DNA from: an uncultured Lachnospiraceae bacterium
GTDB lineage: Bacteria > Bacillota > Clostridia > Lachnospirales > Lachnospiraceae
Reading direction: 5' to 3'
Length of the DNA stretch: 6,620 bases
Assembly (NCBI GenBank): GCA_910576975.1
Contig: CAJTJY010000047.1
Coordinates: 1 to 6,620, forward strand
Shown: piece after piece, positions 1-5,062 of the stretch
Layout of the letters: each line of letters starts with the position of its first letter
How positions within the stretch are numbered: the stretch's first letter is position 1
Program-made: the position numbers and the translations under genes
The notes under the pieces: generated by a model
Databases searched by the model: none
What the model was told of the DNA's origin: nothing
The model's input: only the letters and a program-made list of their open reading frames with translations

Positions 1-56
1 TGATCTTGTCAAAACTTTTCCTTGTAAGTGTTACAAAAAAGCTTGACCAGCTCAAA
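1..56 (-). mobile_element. Terminal segment of an insertion element (left copy)
   Basis: Read on the minus strand from 56 downward, this stretch begins TTTGAGCTGGT (56-46) and continues with TTGTAACAC (36-28) and an AGGAAA block (22-17). The same three blocks, in the same order and spacing, occur on the plus strand from 6564 at the other end of the window. Separate conserved boxes with variable sequence between them are typical of transposase-binding ends. The tail gene starting at 76 loses its reading sense exactly where this begins. The rest of the element lies outside the window. An IS21-type end is possible but I cannot confirm the family, and no transposase or target duplication is visible. 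Confidence 0.55.
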
Positions 57-76
57 GTCACTACTGCATCTGCCAT
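56..76 (-). pseudogene. First codons of the next tail gene (tail-collar/fibre type), cut by the element
   Basis: ATG at 76-74 follows a good ribosome binding site GGAGGAGG (94-87, inside the end of the DUF2313 gene), 10 nt upstream. The readable start is MADAVVT, which resembles starts of phage tail-collar/fibre proteins that follow XkdU in related tail operons. From position 56 on, the frame enters the insertion-like end (LSWSSFFVTLT and so on) and stays open to the window edge without resembling a tail protein. The rest of the gene is probably on the far side of the element or lost. Function is inferred from position plus a very short match. Confidence 0.45.
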
Positions 77-78
77 AT

Positions 79-1059
79 TTACAATTCCTCCTCCGATATT
101 TTCGCATTTAATTTCCTGCCCCCGTTCAAGGGCACGGCGCCATTAAGACGCCACAAGCTTTTCTTTTTGACTAACGACGCTTCAACCGTCTCCTTATTTT
201 CTGCCCGACATCCCCGATACAAGTTTCCTGTCCGCATTTCCTGCAAGGGATTCCCGTCCGGGCTGTGATCCATAAAAAACGGAAAAATAGCACGCTGAAT
301 GCTTCTTTCTAACTTCCATTCTTCCCTGTTTCGCTGATCTGCAAGCACATTAAGCCGATTGCTTAGCCCGATGAATTCCCTGTTCCATGCCGTAATGCCC
401 TGATACAAATTCCTTGCCACAATTCCTTGCAAAGGGCCTCCATCCGGCCCATGTTCTCGAAAAAATGGATAGCGCATGCAAAGGATCACATTTTTCACAA
501 TGAATGCTTCCATGCCGCAGTGATCTGCATGCATGACAATCCTGTCACACATAAGGTACATGGTATGAGATTGTTTCAGACTGTCAACAAGCCCCCTCAT
601 GATCCCTGTATCCACAGTTTTCTCCCCGATAAAGGTCACTTTGAACATGTTTGGGTGTTCCGGCGAAAATCCATGCTCTCCCGGATCATGGGCATCCGAT
701 ATGATGATTTCAAAGCCCGTGGCGTTTGCCAGGTATTGCTCCATGCGGCAAGGCGTCATGGGCGATCTCAGGTCACGCCTTTTAAAAATCCTCCTGCGCC
801 GTTCCTCATAAGGCAAATCCTCCCTCACTGGAAGAAGCCACTTGACCTCATGATATTTCAGCCCCCAGGTAGCCGTGTCCGGAAACATTTGCCAAGGAAG
901 CTCCTCCACAATGCTCCTTGCATCGTCATATTCCAGCCCCATCACCTGGAACAGCCATTTTCCTACATAAGACATCTCGTAGAAGTCCCCTGACACATAC
1001 CCCAGCTGCCTTTTTGCGCTTTCACTGGTCGGGAAGCTCAATAATTCAAGTTCGTTCAT
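79..1059 (-). CDS. xkdU: XkdU/YmfQ-like baseplate protein (DUF2313) with a duplicated C-terminal extension
   Basis: This is a predicted 326-aa structural protein of a contractile phage tail baseplate, acting in virion assembly. The start ATG at 1059 (MNELELLSF) is chosen because GGAGG lies 6 nt upstream. A longer in-frame version from 1140 would run 27 codons into xkdT and has no ribosome binding site. The start overlaps the end of xkdT by 14 nt, so translation is probably coupled. Residues about 1-175 fit the DUF2313 family (PBSX XkdU, Mu gp48-like), including RQLGY near the start, a YEERRRRI stretch and an FKVTFIG strand. Family members are usually about 190-200 aa, so about 130 residues are extra. 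The extension holds two related units, PFF-x-x-H-x-PDG-x-PLQ...NLY-x-G, at about residues 198-222 and 260-284. It ends with LWRLNGAVPLNGGRKLN, a pattern often seen at the end of clostridial relatives. The family call rests on sequence and gene order. Confidence 0.8.
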   Translation of the reverse strand: MNELELLSFPTSESAKRQLGYVSGDFYEMSYVGKWLFQVMGLEYDDARSIVEELPWQMFPDTATWGLKYHEVKWLLPVREDLPYEERRRRIFKRRDLRSPMTPCRMEQYLANATGFEIIISDAHDPGEHGFSPEHPNMFKVTFIGEKTVDTGIMRGLVDSLKQSHTMYLMCDRIVMHADHCGMEAFIVKNVILCMRYPFFREHGPDGGPLQGIVARNLYQGITAWNREFIGLSNRLNVLADQRNREEWKLERSIQRAIFPFFMDHSPDGNPLQEMRTGNLYRGCRAENKETVEASLVKKKSLWRLNGAVPLNGGRKLNAKISEEEL

Positions 1060-2191
1060 CTGGCTCCTCCCCGCTAAAGTCCACCGCCCCAGTCTCCGGG
1101 TATTCCTCGCTTCCCAGCCGGATGTTGACAATCCCTCCATTCATGGTGAACGATGTAAAATCCTCCACGCCCGGAATTCCGCTGATCAAAGGGCGCACGT
1201 CGTTGTAGCGGAGAATCCCCTCTTTCTTTGCCGCACGGTAAACTTTTGAGACTTCCTCTCGAAATCTCGCCTTGATTTTCTCCATATCCGTCGTACCGTC
1301 ATATTGCAGACCCCGGCATTCATAAGACACCTCCACAGTGACGGCAGCGGCGCAACTCAGCTCTGCGCATGCCGTTGGCAACAGTCTCCGGCTCCTGTCA
1401 TTTGGAGATACAATGTAATCATATACCTGCTGCACCAGCCTTTCATTTGCAGGCTGGCCGTTCCCGTCCACCAGGACAAGGCGGACCGTCCCAGGACCGT
1501 CTGCCGCCGGAATGACGACGCAGTCGCCAGCGCCCGCCTCCCTCGCCCACCGGACATAATCGCTGTCATTCCCCAGGAACGTCATGCTGTTTTGATACTC
1601 GGCAGCAATCCGGTCATAATAGTCATCGTTGCTTTCCCTGCCTGTCCCTCCCCGGATCGGTTCGGGATTCCTTACACCTGCAACCTCCTTGTTCGGCTTT
1701 GCCATCAAGAAAGCCGCATTGGGCGCAACATTGGATCCCGTCCCGCTTTCCACTGCAAAGACAGGGATCAAAACCGTCCCGCTCTCTCCTATCACGGCAT
1801 CTTCCTGAGACTGAAATTCAATGGAAGGACCGCCGTCGGTTGCCGGGGTGCAGAAAATCGTCCCAGACGTTATCAACGTGCCTGCCGTGCCGGATATTTC
1901 CACATTCCCGAAAGCCTTTTGGGGCTGGTGCCTTTCCAGGTGAACTTGCTGGCCATGCAAATCCAGCCATTCATCCCAGGCATATTGCGGAAACGCTATC
2001 ATCAACGCCCTGGTCAAATGGTAATTAATGAACTCATCCTTTTCCAATGCCGCCGGCTTGGTGAAATCGTAAGGAAAGCCCCCTGGCATGTCGTCAATGT
2101 CATCTGGCAGATTTTCCATCATCCGTTGATGTATTTCCTCCGCCGTATTATTTTCTATAAAATCGGGGATCATAAATTCTGGCTGTGCCAC
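1046..2191 (-). CDS. xkdT: Baseplate J-like protein (XkdT)
   Basis: This is a 381-aa baseplate wedge protein of the gpJ/XkdT family (Baseplate_J), which connects the tail hub and tube end to the fibres in contractile tails. Visible signatures are the WDEWLDLHG segment near residue 72, the glycine/threonine-rich strand region around residues 95-112 (GNVEISGTAGTLITSGT), and the GGTGRESNDDYYDRI motif at about 181-195, the family's typical GGT-D/E-D/E segment. A VEDFTSFTMNGG segment near the C-terminus is also typical. Two GTG starts are possible. GTG at 2191 is preferred because GAGGAGG lies 8 nt upstream, while GTG at 2200 overlaps that ribosome binding site. It follows xkdS by 14 nt and overlaps xkdU by 14 nt. 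Length is normal and no damage is visible. Confidence 0.9.
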   Translation of the reverse strand: MAQPEFMIPDFIENNTAEEIHQRMMENLPDDIDDMPGGFPYDFTKPAALEKDEFINYHLTRALMIAFPQYAWDEWLDLHGQQVHLERHQPQKAFGNVEISGTAGTLITSGTIFCTPATDGGPSIEFQSQEDAVIGESGTVLIPVFAVESGTGSNVAPNAAFLMAKPNKEVAGVRNPEPIRGGTGRESNDDYYDRIAAEYQNSMTFLGNDSDYVRWAREAGAGDCVVIPAADGPGTVRLVLVDGNGQPANERLVQQVYDYIVSPNDRSRRLLPTACAELSCAAAVTVEVSYECRGLQYDGTTDMEKIKARFREEVSKVYRAAKKEGILRYNDVRPLISGIPGVEDFTSFTMNGGIVNIRLGSEEYPETGAVDFSGEEPDERT

Positions 2192-2205
2192 TTGCGCCAC
2201 CTCCT

Positions 2206-2637
2206 CTAAATGATAACCTGGAAAAGTTCGTCAAAACCTACGCCTTTCACATAAAATGTGCAATGCATCACGTCCGCATCCCAGATAAACTCAAAGTCAC
2301 CCACCCATTCCGTCCGGGGGTTTACACCTATGGCCTCCGTGATGGTTCGTTCCACCTGGGATTCCACGATGTCCGCCTCGTCGTCGTCCATGGCCTCTTC
2401 CATCTCCGCACCGATTTCAACCGGATATGCCAGGCAGGCGTAACGTTCCGTCATGGCGGTTTTATAACACCAGCTTTGAAAGCCCTCCTCGCCAGCGCAC
2501 CCCTGCACCTTGTTCGCCCCGTCCCTTACGAAGTCCCCTGCTTCCATGTCCCATCGCACGGTCCGTTTATACTGGGTGTCGTATTCGCCATCCTCCTCTA
2601 GGAATTCAGGCACTTCAACCACCGCTATTTTATCCAT
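2206..2637 (-). CDS. xkdS: XkdS-like baseplate protein (DUF2634)
   Basis: This is a 143-aa, strongly acidic protein of the DUF2634/XkdS family, related in position and size to gp25-like wedge proteins of contractile tails. It carries WDMEAGDF at about residues 29-36 and the family-like pattern ITEAIGVNPRTEWVGDFEF at about 101-119 (the I-x-E-A-x-x-x-x-x-R...V-x-x-F-x-F core). The ATG at 2637 has GGAGG 6 nt upstream. Spacing to xkdR upstream and xkdT downstream is 14 nt on each side, consistent with one polycistronic baseplate message. The frame is intact. Confidence 0.85.
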   Translation of the reverse strand: MDKIAVVEVPEFLEEDGEYDTQYKRTVRWDMEAGDFVRDGANKVQGCAGEEGFQSWCYKTAMTERYACLAYPVEIGAEMEEAMDDDEADIVESQVERTITEAIGVNPRTEWVGDFEFIWDADVMHCTFYVKGVGFDELFQVII

Positions 2638-2651
2638 ACGCCGCCTCCTGT

Positions 2652-2939
2652 CTATGCGTCTGCAACAATGTCGATGACAACCGCATCATTCTGAACCCAA
2701 GCCACAAGGACCCGGTCCCCTGGGCGCAGCCTGCCCGATTCCTCCTCTTTGGCAGCAAGCTGCCTGCAGATGGAATAATCGCCTTTTTTCACGGGCACGG
2801 GGAACGTATTCGTCACCAAGCTCCCATTTTTCTGTATCTCGCCGAAATCCAACGCAAGGGGGCTGCTGCTCTCCTTCCTCATCCTCTGGCACAGTACGTT
2901 TGCAAGCTTGTTTACGCCTGTGTTTTTATCAAATGCCAA
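2652..2939 (-). CDS. xkdR: XkdR-like tail protein (DUF2577)
   Basis: This is a 95-aa protein of the DUF2577/XkdR family, which lies between XkdQ and XkdS in PBSX-type tail operons. The C-terminal part LRPGDRVLVAWVQNDAVVIDIV (about residues 71-92) is the small beta domain ending typical of the family, where GD-x-V-L is well conserved. The start is TTG at 2939 (MAFDKNTG), supported by GGAGG 7 nt upstream. In PBSX-like phages xkdR follows xkdQ directly. Here about 2.5 kb of unrelated AT-rich DNA separates them, and a terminator lies only about 35 nt upstream of the start. Transcription of the remaining baseplate genes therefore may depend on read-through. Confidence 0.8.
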   Translation of the reverse strand: MAFDKNTGVNKLANVLCQRMRKESSSPLALDFGEIQKNGSLVTNTFPVPVKKGDYSICRQLAAKEEESGRLRPGDRVLVAWVQNDAVVIDIVADA

Positions 2940-2971
2940 GTCCCGACCTCCTTCCTGCTAAAAATTTATAT

Positions 2972-2999
2972 AAAAAGAGAGCCTGTTTCCAAGCTCTCT
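2972..2999 (-). terminator. Intrinsic terminator at the end of the inserted antirepressor operon
   Basis: On the minus strand AGAGAGC (2999-2993) and GCTCTCT (2982-2976) form a perfect 7-bp stem around a 10-nt loop, followed by a run of five T (2976-2972). It stands between the truncated ORF6N gene and xkdR. It would end transcripts of the inserted block and shield, or block, the baseplate operon downstream. Confidence 0.8.
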
Positions 3000-3071
3000 A
3001 ATTATCGTTATGCTGCTTTCCGTTGTTCCAGCCGTTACGCCACCTCGATATTCTCTTGCGCATTGCAGACC

Positions 3072-3224
3072 TTAATGGTGCCTTTTGTTGTCGTTGAACC
3101 GCTTCCTCGCTGTCCCGTCTGCCCTCTCATGCGCCATGTCAATATCTTTGAACGTTACCACTCTCTGACCATTGTATTCTTTTGCCACCACATCATGATT
3201 ATTGATTCTGATAATATCATTCAT
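3072..3224 (-). pseudogene. Truncated phage antirepressor, N-terminal part of an ORF6N domain
   Basis: This is a 50-aa reading frame starting MNDIIRINNHD, with GQRVVTFKDIDMAHERADGTARKRFNDN at residues 19-46. This is the characteristic beginning of ORF6N-domain phage antirepressors, in which the VTFKDID...H-x-R-x-x-G-T-A-x-x-x-F-x-x-N motif is well conserved. Such proteins normally continue for at least another 60 residues (HFIEG-x-DFF...). Here the frame ends right after RFNDNKRHH at TAA, and the following sequence does not restore the domain in any frame. The ATG overlaps the stop of the 87-aa gene by 8 nt (ATGAATGA), so it was part of the same operon. It is most likely a remnant left by deletion, with a terminator about 75 nt further on. 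Confidence 0.75.
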
Positions 3225-3480
3225 ACGCTTTACCGCCTTTCAACATACCATTCATAAACATAATGCCATAGCGTAAACCATTTTCAAATCCTGCAAACTC
3301 TGCTTCATACACAAAATTAATCACATTATCTTCAATCTCTTCAAACATATGTTCTCCAATAACCTTTTTAATTCCATTAGCACAATTGTCATATGTTGCA
3401 TTCTCTAATGCACTCTGTGCATGGTACTCTTTACTGTTTGACCATACTTCATAAAATGCTTGAATCATATTTTTTTCCAT
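3217..3480 (-). CDS. Small phage-associated protein of unknown function
   Basis: An 87-aa acidic protein starting MEKNMIQAFYEVW, with a putative helical C-terminal segment GFENGLRYGIMFMNGML (about residues 65-81). That ending (GF-x-x-G-x-x-x-G-x-x-x-x) recalls small proteins next to antirepressors and RHH regulators in Lachnospiraceae prophages, possibly DUF6809-like. I do not recognise it firmly. The ATG at 3480 has AAAGGAG about 9 nt upstream, 18 nt separate it from rha, and its stop overlaps the ORF6N start. It is therefore translated as part of the antirepressor operon. No signal peptide or catalytic motif is visible. Confidence 0.7.
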   Translation of the reverse strand: MEKNMIQAFYEVWSNSKEYHAQSALENATYDNCANGIKKVIGEHMFEEIEDNVINFVYEAEFAGFENGLRYGIMFMNGMLKGGKAYE

Positions 3481-3498
3481 AATAAAAATCTCCTTTCC

Positions 3499-4002
3499 CT
3501 ATCTTCCATCCACACTAGCAAGCGTCAATTGCTCATATTCCGGCATGTTCACAAAATCATCTGAAAGCTGAACGCCGAACTGTGCCGACACTTTCTTGAA
3601 GTTCTCGGCTATCTTGTGCGGAGCAAGGCTCTGGCGGTTGGCTACTCTGTCCATAACCTTCAAGTAGCTTGCCAGTTCTCCCAGTGGAATTTCGGAGGGG
3701 TTTGAGACTGACAACTCGTGTTCCATTTCGTGAAAACGATTGATATATCTTGCTGTAAATTCTGTTCCTTTCTGCCCTGTCAGCTTGTGGGCGATAAACT
3801 CGCAGCCTTTCTTTGTGACAAGATAGCATGGGCGGCTTTGTCCTTTTGAGTCTAAATAATTGCTTTCTGTGAAGAAATCGCCCAATCCAATTTTGGATTC
3901 GGCTAGCTGTTCGCTATACTTGCGAATATCTCTTAATAATTTTGAATGTTCTTTTCCTACCATTTCAGCCACTTCACGACTACTCAATGCGTAATTATCC
4001 AT
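3499..4002 (-). CDS. rha: Rha family phage regulatory protein (antirepressor-like)
   Basis: A 167-aa DNA-binding regulator of the phage Rha family. Residues 5-28 (ALSSREVAEMVGKEHSKLLRDIRKY) form the winged-helix start characteristic of Rha. Residues about 43-94 contain FFTESNYLDSKGQSRPCYLVTKKGCEFIAHKLTG and the TARYINRFHEME segment that closes the domain. The last 70 residues (GELASYLKVMDRVANRQSLAPHKI...) form a C-terminal part that I do not assign. Rha-type and Ant-type proteins usually interfere with prophage repression or host regulation. The ATG at 4002 has GGAGG about 9 nt upstream. It is the second gene of the P2 operon, behind an RHH repressor. The leader between the two is crossed on the opposite strand by a predicted small-RNA promoter and transcript, which may limit its expression. 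Confidence 0.85.
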   Translation of the reverse strand: MDNYALSSREVAEMVGKEHSKLLRDIRKYSEQLAESKIGLGDFFTESNYLDSKGQSRPCYLVTKKGCEFIAHKLTGQKGTEFTARYINRFHEMEHELSVSNPSEIPLGELASYLKVMDRVANRQSLAPHKIAENFKKVSAQFGVQLSDDFVNMPEYEQLTLASVDGR

Positions 4003-4033
4003 ATTAAAATACCTCCATTCAACAATTTTTAGG

Positions 4034-4062
4034 TTGCCAAACAGAGGTACACAGTATATAAT
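4034..4062 (+). promoter_or_regulatory. Promoter of the first small RNA, with operator-like GGTACAC
   Basis: The plus strand has TTGCCA (4034-4039), a 17-bp spacer and a consensus TATAAT (4057-4062). The spacer contains GGTACAC (4046-4052), the same box, in the same orientation relative to the promoter and nearly the same place, as in P1 and P2 of the two RHH operons. It points away from rha and into the intergenic region behind the RHH gene. Start of transcription is expected near 4069. Confidence 0.7.
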
Positions 4063-4068
4063 ATTTAC

Positions 4069-4129
4069 AGTCCTCGTGTGGGGCTTGGAGTGATCGTCTG
4101 TCTTGGTAGGGTAGCGATTACTCTTTTTC
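4069..4129 (+). ncRNA. Predicted antisense small RNA in the RHH-rha intergenic region (Sar-like)
   Basis: Between the plus-strand promoter and a T-run lie about 61 nt with no open frame. The 5' part can form CCTC-GTGT-GGGG (4072-4083). The 3' part is a terminator hairpin whose loop contains TCTTGGTAGGG. The RNA is antisense to the last codon, the stop codon and the 3' region of the RHH gene, hence to the leader of rha in the polycistronic message. The loop holds UUGG, which fits the YUNR U-turn signature of fast-pairing antisense RNAs. Position and size resemble P22 sar, the antisense RNA between arc and ant. Unlike sar, it starts upstream of the antirepressor ribosome site rather than covering it. 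Existence is inferred from promoter plus terminator only. Confidence 0.6.
4088..4128 (+). terminator. Terminator hairpin of the first small RNA
   Basis: GAGTGATCG (4088-4096) pairs with CGATTACTC (4115-4123) over 9 bp with one G-U, followed by TTTTT (4124-4128) and further T-rich sequence. The 18-nt loop contains TCTTGGTAGGG (4101-4111). The RHH stop codon lies inside the 3' arm on the other strand. Confidence 0.7.
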
Positions 4130-4309
4130 TGTTTCTGTTTCTACATAGACCTTTTTTATCCCATTCATTACAACATCATATTGCGTTTGATTCAATCTAT
4201 CACAACATTCTTCTAGCAATGCTTTATCAGCTTTTGTTGCCCGAATTTTAATCTGCTCAGATTTAGGATTATCAATTTTAGGTCTGCCTGTTCGTGGACT
4301 CAAATTCAT
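4118..4309 (-). CDS. Ribbon-helix-helix (Arc/MetJ/CopG-type) repressor
   Basis: A 63-aa basic protein starting MNLSPRTGRPKIDN. The SPRTGRP tail, the SEQIKIRATK beta strand (about residues 17-26) and the helical KALLEECCDRLNQTQYDVVMNGIKKVY (about 29-55) fit small RHH DNA-binding proteins, which bind as dimers with the strand in the major groove. ATG at 4309 abuts its ribosome site AGAGGTG. TTG at 4303 would have better spacing and give 61 aa. The frame is open further upstream to 4363, but that would include the -35 box, so the longer form is rejected. It is the first gene of the P2 operon with rha. An inverted repeat flanking the -10 suggests autoregulation. It is clearly related to the RHH gene at 4584-4760 (GRP...KIR...GI-x-KVY-x-E). 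Role as a repressor is inferred. Confidence 0.8.
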   Translation of the reverse strand: MNLSPRTGRPKIDNPKSEQIKIRATKADKALLEECCDRLNQTQYDVVMNGIKKVYVETETEKE

Positions 4310-4320
4310 CACCTCTCTTA

Positions 4321-4363
4321 TTGAGTACACATTAATTATATTATAGTGTACCCAATTAGTCAA
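4321..4363 (-). promoter_or_regulatory. Promoter P2 and operator of the RHH-rha operon
   Basis: On the minus strand TTGACT (4363-4358), a 17-bp spacer and TATAAT (4340-4335) form a near-consensus sigma-A promoter. A 10-bp inverted repeat brackets the -10: TTGGGTACAC (4355-4346) in the spacer and GTGTACTCAA (4330-4321) around the start of transcription, with one mismatch between the arms. This is the expected layout of an operator for the RHH protein encoded 12 nt downstream. Confidence 0.8.
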
Positions 4364-4397
4364 TAGGCAATTTCAACTTTTTCTAAATTCGCAAACT

Positions 4398-4430
4398 AAA
4401 AAGACAATAGATTCTCTCTACTGCCTTTTT
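4398..4430 (-). terminator. Terminator at the end of the first inserted operon
   Basis: On the minus strand AAAAAGGCAGTAGA (4430-4417) pairs with TCTATTGTCTTTTT (4411-4398) through 14 bp including two G-U pairs, with a 5-nt loop and a T-run as the end of the stem. On the plus strand the same positions give A-C mismatches, so it works better for minus-strand transcripts. It separates the 46-aa/RHH operon from promoter P2. Confidence 0.65.
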
Positions 4431-4432
4431 AT

Positions 4433-4449
4433 GATTCAACATTTCGCCA
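4433..4449 (-). repeat. 17-nt direct repeat, copy 1
   Basis: GATTCAACATTTCGCCA (plus strand) recurs at 5136-5152 with one change (GATGCAACATTTCGCCA). Each copy lies upstream of an RHH operon promoter, about 70 bp from P2 and 45 bp from P1. It may mark a duplicated module or be a protein binding site. Confidence 0.55.
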
Positions 4450-4489
4450 ATAATTTCACACATGATAAAATCTGTTTTCAAATTTGTCT

Positions 4490-4518
4490 TTGAAAGAAAA
4501 ATCCATCTATGCTAATAT
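4490..4518 (+). promoter_or_regulatory. Promoter of the second small RNA
   Basis: The plus strand has TTGAAA (4490-4495), a 17-bp spacer and TAATAT (4513-4518). No GGTRCAC box is present, unlike the other three promoters of the block. It is followed by a short non-coding stretch and a terminator, so it would drive a short RNA starting near 4525. Confidence 0.6.
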
Positions 4519-4524
4519 ATTTCA

Positions 4525-4592
4525 TAGAGGATTTCCCTCAGTTATTTGAAACACTCGCAATCTTGGTAGGGGGCGGGTGTTTCTTATTTTTT
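4525..4592 (+). ncRNA. Predicted second small RNA, antisense to the 3' region of the degenerate RHH gene
   Basis: About 68 nt lie between the promoter and the T-run. A small 5' hairpin GAGG-ATTTC-CCTC (4527-4539) is followed by a strong terminator hairpin. GAAACACTCGC (4548-4558) pairs with GCGGGTGTTTC (4573-4583) over 11 bp with one G-U, and TTATTTTTT follows (4584-4592). The loop contains TCTTGGTAGGG (4561-4571), identical over 11 nt to the loop of the first small RNA although the stems differ completely. Its 3' end overlaps the last codons and stop of the RHH gene on the other strand. Conserved loop with changed stems is what selection on a pairing RNA would leave. It has not been shown to be transcribed. 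Confidence 0.6.
4548..4592 (+). terminator. Terminator hairpin of the second small RNA
   Basis: An 11-bp stem (4548-4558 with 4573-4583), a 14-nt loop carrying the shared TCTTGGTAGGG, and the T-rich tail TTATTTTTT make a strong plus-strand intrinsic terminator. The A-rich complement on the minus strand encodes the terminal lysines and stop of the RHH gene. Confidence 0.75.
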
Positions 4593-4760
4593 AAGTTCAA
4601 GATAAACCTTATCAATTCCTTGTCTGATTATATCCACTCTTGTCATACCTGTCTGATTTTGGCAATATTTTAATTTTTCCATATATTTATCAGACATGCG
4701 AATTTTCAATTCGTGTGTCTTAGGATCATTTGTCGGCCTACCTATTTTCTTTTTTTCTAC
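4584..4760 (-). pseudogene. Second ribbon-helix-helix repressor, without a recognisable start codon
   Basis: A 58-codon open frame reads VEKKKIGRPTNDPKTHELKIRMSDKYMEKL...GMTRVDIIRQGIDKVYLELKK. GRP, the HELKIRMSD strand (about residues 16-24) and the two helices match the RHH gene at 4118-4309. The frame begins after an in-frame TAA (4763-4761) with GTA GAA AAA and has no ATG, GTG or TTG before Met22. Starting at Met22 would give only 37 aa and remove the DNA-contacting strand. A ribosome site GAGGTGG (4772-4766) stands where a start near 4758 would be expected (GTAGAAAA, against a plausible ancestral ATGAAAA). The start codon was probably lost by a small mutation. A non-canonical ATA or other start, or a sequencing indel, is possible. 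It follows the 46-aa gene under P1. Confidence 0.7.
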
Positions 4761-4818
4761 TTAGACCACCTCTTGACCTTGCCTTTTTTCAAATTATCTG
4801 GTATTTTAAATTCAGGCA

Positions 4819-4841
4819 CTGGCGGCGGCAAGTACCGCCAG
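4819..4841. other. GC-rich hairpin between the 46-aa gene and the second RHH gene
   Basis: CTGGCGG (4819-4825) and CCGCCAG (4835-4841) form a perfect 7-bp GC stem with a 9-nt loop. It can extend through flanking GGC/GCC after one unpaired base on each side. It stands out in AT-rich surroundings. There is no T-run on the minus strand, so it is not a clear intrinsic terminator. It could stabilise or segment the two-gene message. Confidence 0.5.
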
Positions 4842-4860
4842 CCCTATGTTCTAGCTCTGT

Positions 4861-5001
4861 TTATTTATTAAGCAGAGCTTTTACCTTTTTCTTTGCTTCC
4901 TCAAGGTCTTTACATTCATTAAGAATCTCAAGGATTTTTCTTGTCTGGTTCTCTTCAGCAGTTTCTTTCAGCAATTCTCCTACATTCATTTCTTCATTCA
5001 T
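4861..5001 (-). CDS. Small helical protein of unknown function, first gene of the P1 operon
   Basis: A 46-aa, highly charged protein starting MNEEMNVGELL and ending KKKVKALLNK. The pattern of leucines/isoleucines with Glu and Lys (LLKETAEENQTRKILEILNECKDLEEAKKKV) predicts one or two amphipathic helices and possible oligomerisation. No known domain is recognised. ATG at 5001 has a good ribosome site AAGGAG about 6 nt upstream, and promoter P1 lies about 60 nt upstream. It precedes the degenerate RHH gene in one operon, so a role with the repressor is possible but is a guess from position. Confidence 0.65.
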   Translation of the reverse strand: MNEEMNVGELLKETAEENQTRKILEILNECKDLEEAKKKVKALLNK

Positions 5002-5062
5002 TTTAACTCCTTTCCAGCTCCTTGCCTGCCATACTCGTTAAGCTGTCCTTAACTGTAACTAT

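Noticed and set aside
1060..1140. N-terminal extension of XkdU starting at 1140
   Set aside because: It would overlap xkdT by about 95 nt without a ribosome site, while ATG 1059 has GGAGG at ideal spacing.
1304..2209. Long plus-strand open frame (301 codons) opposite the baseplate J gene
   Set aside because: It lies wholly antisense to a clear Baseplate_J protein, has no ribosome binding site, and its composition is the usual shadow of a GC-rich gene. The same applies to plus-strand frames at 427-993, 2185-2601, 2427-3257 and 5758-6207.
3035..3130. 31-codon frame MRGQTGQRGSGS...KVCNAQENIEVA overlapping the ORF6N remnant in another frame
   Set aside because: It overlaps a recognisable domain in the correct frame and lacks a ribosome site. 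It may only show that the remnant was joined to foreign sequence.
4310..4363. 18-codon N-terminal extension of the RHH gene
   Set aside because: It would include the -10 and -35 of promoter P2, so it cannot be in the transcript. ATG 4309 (or TTG 4303) fits the ribosome site.
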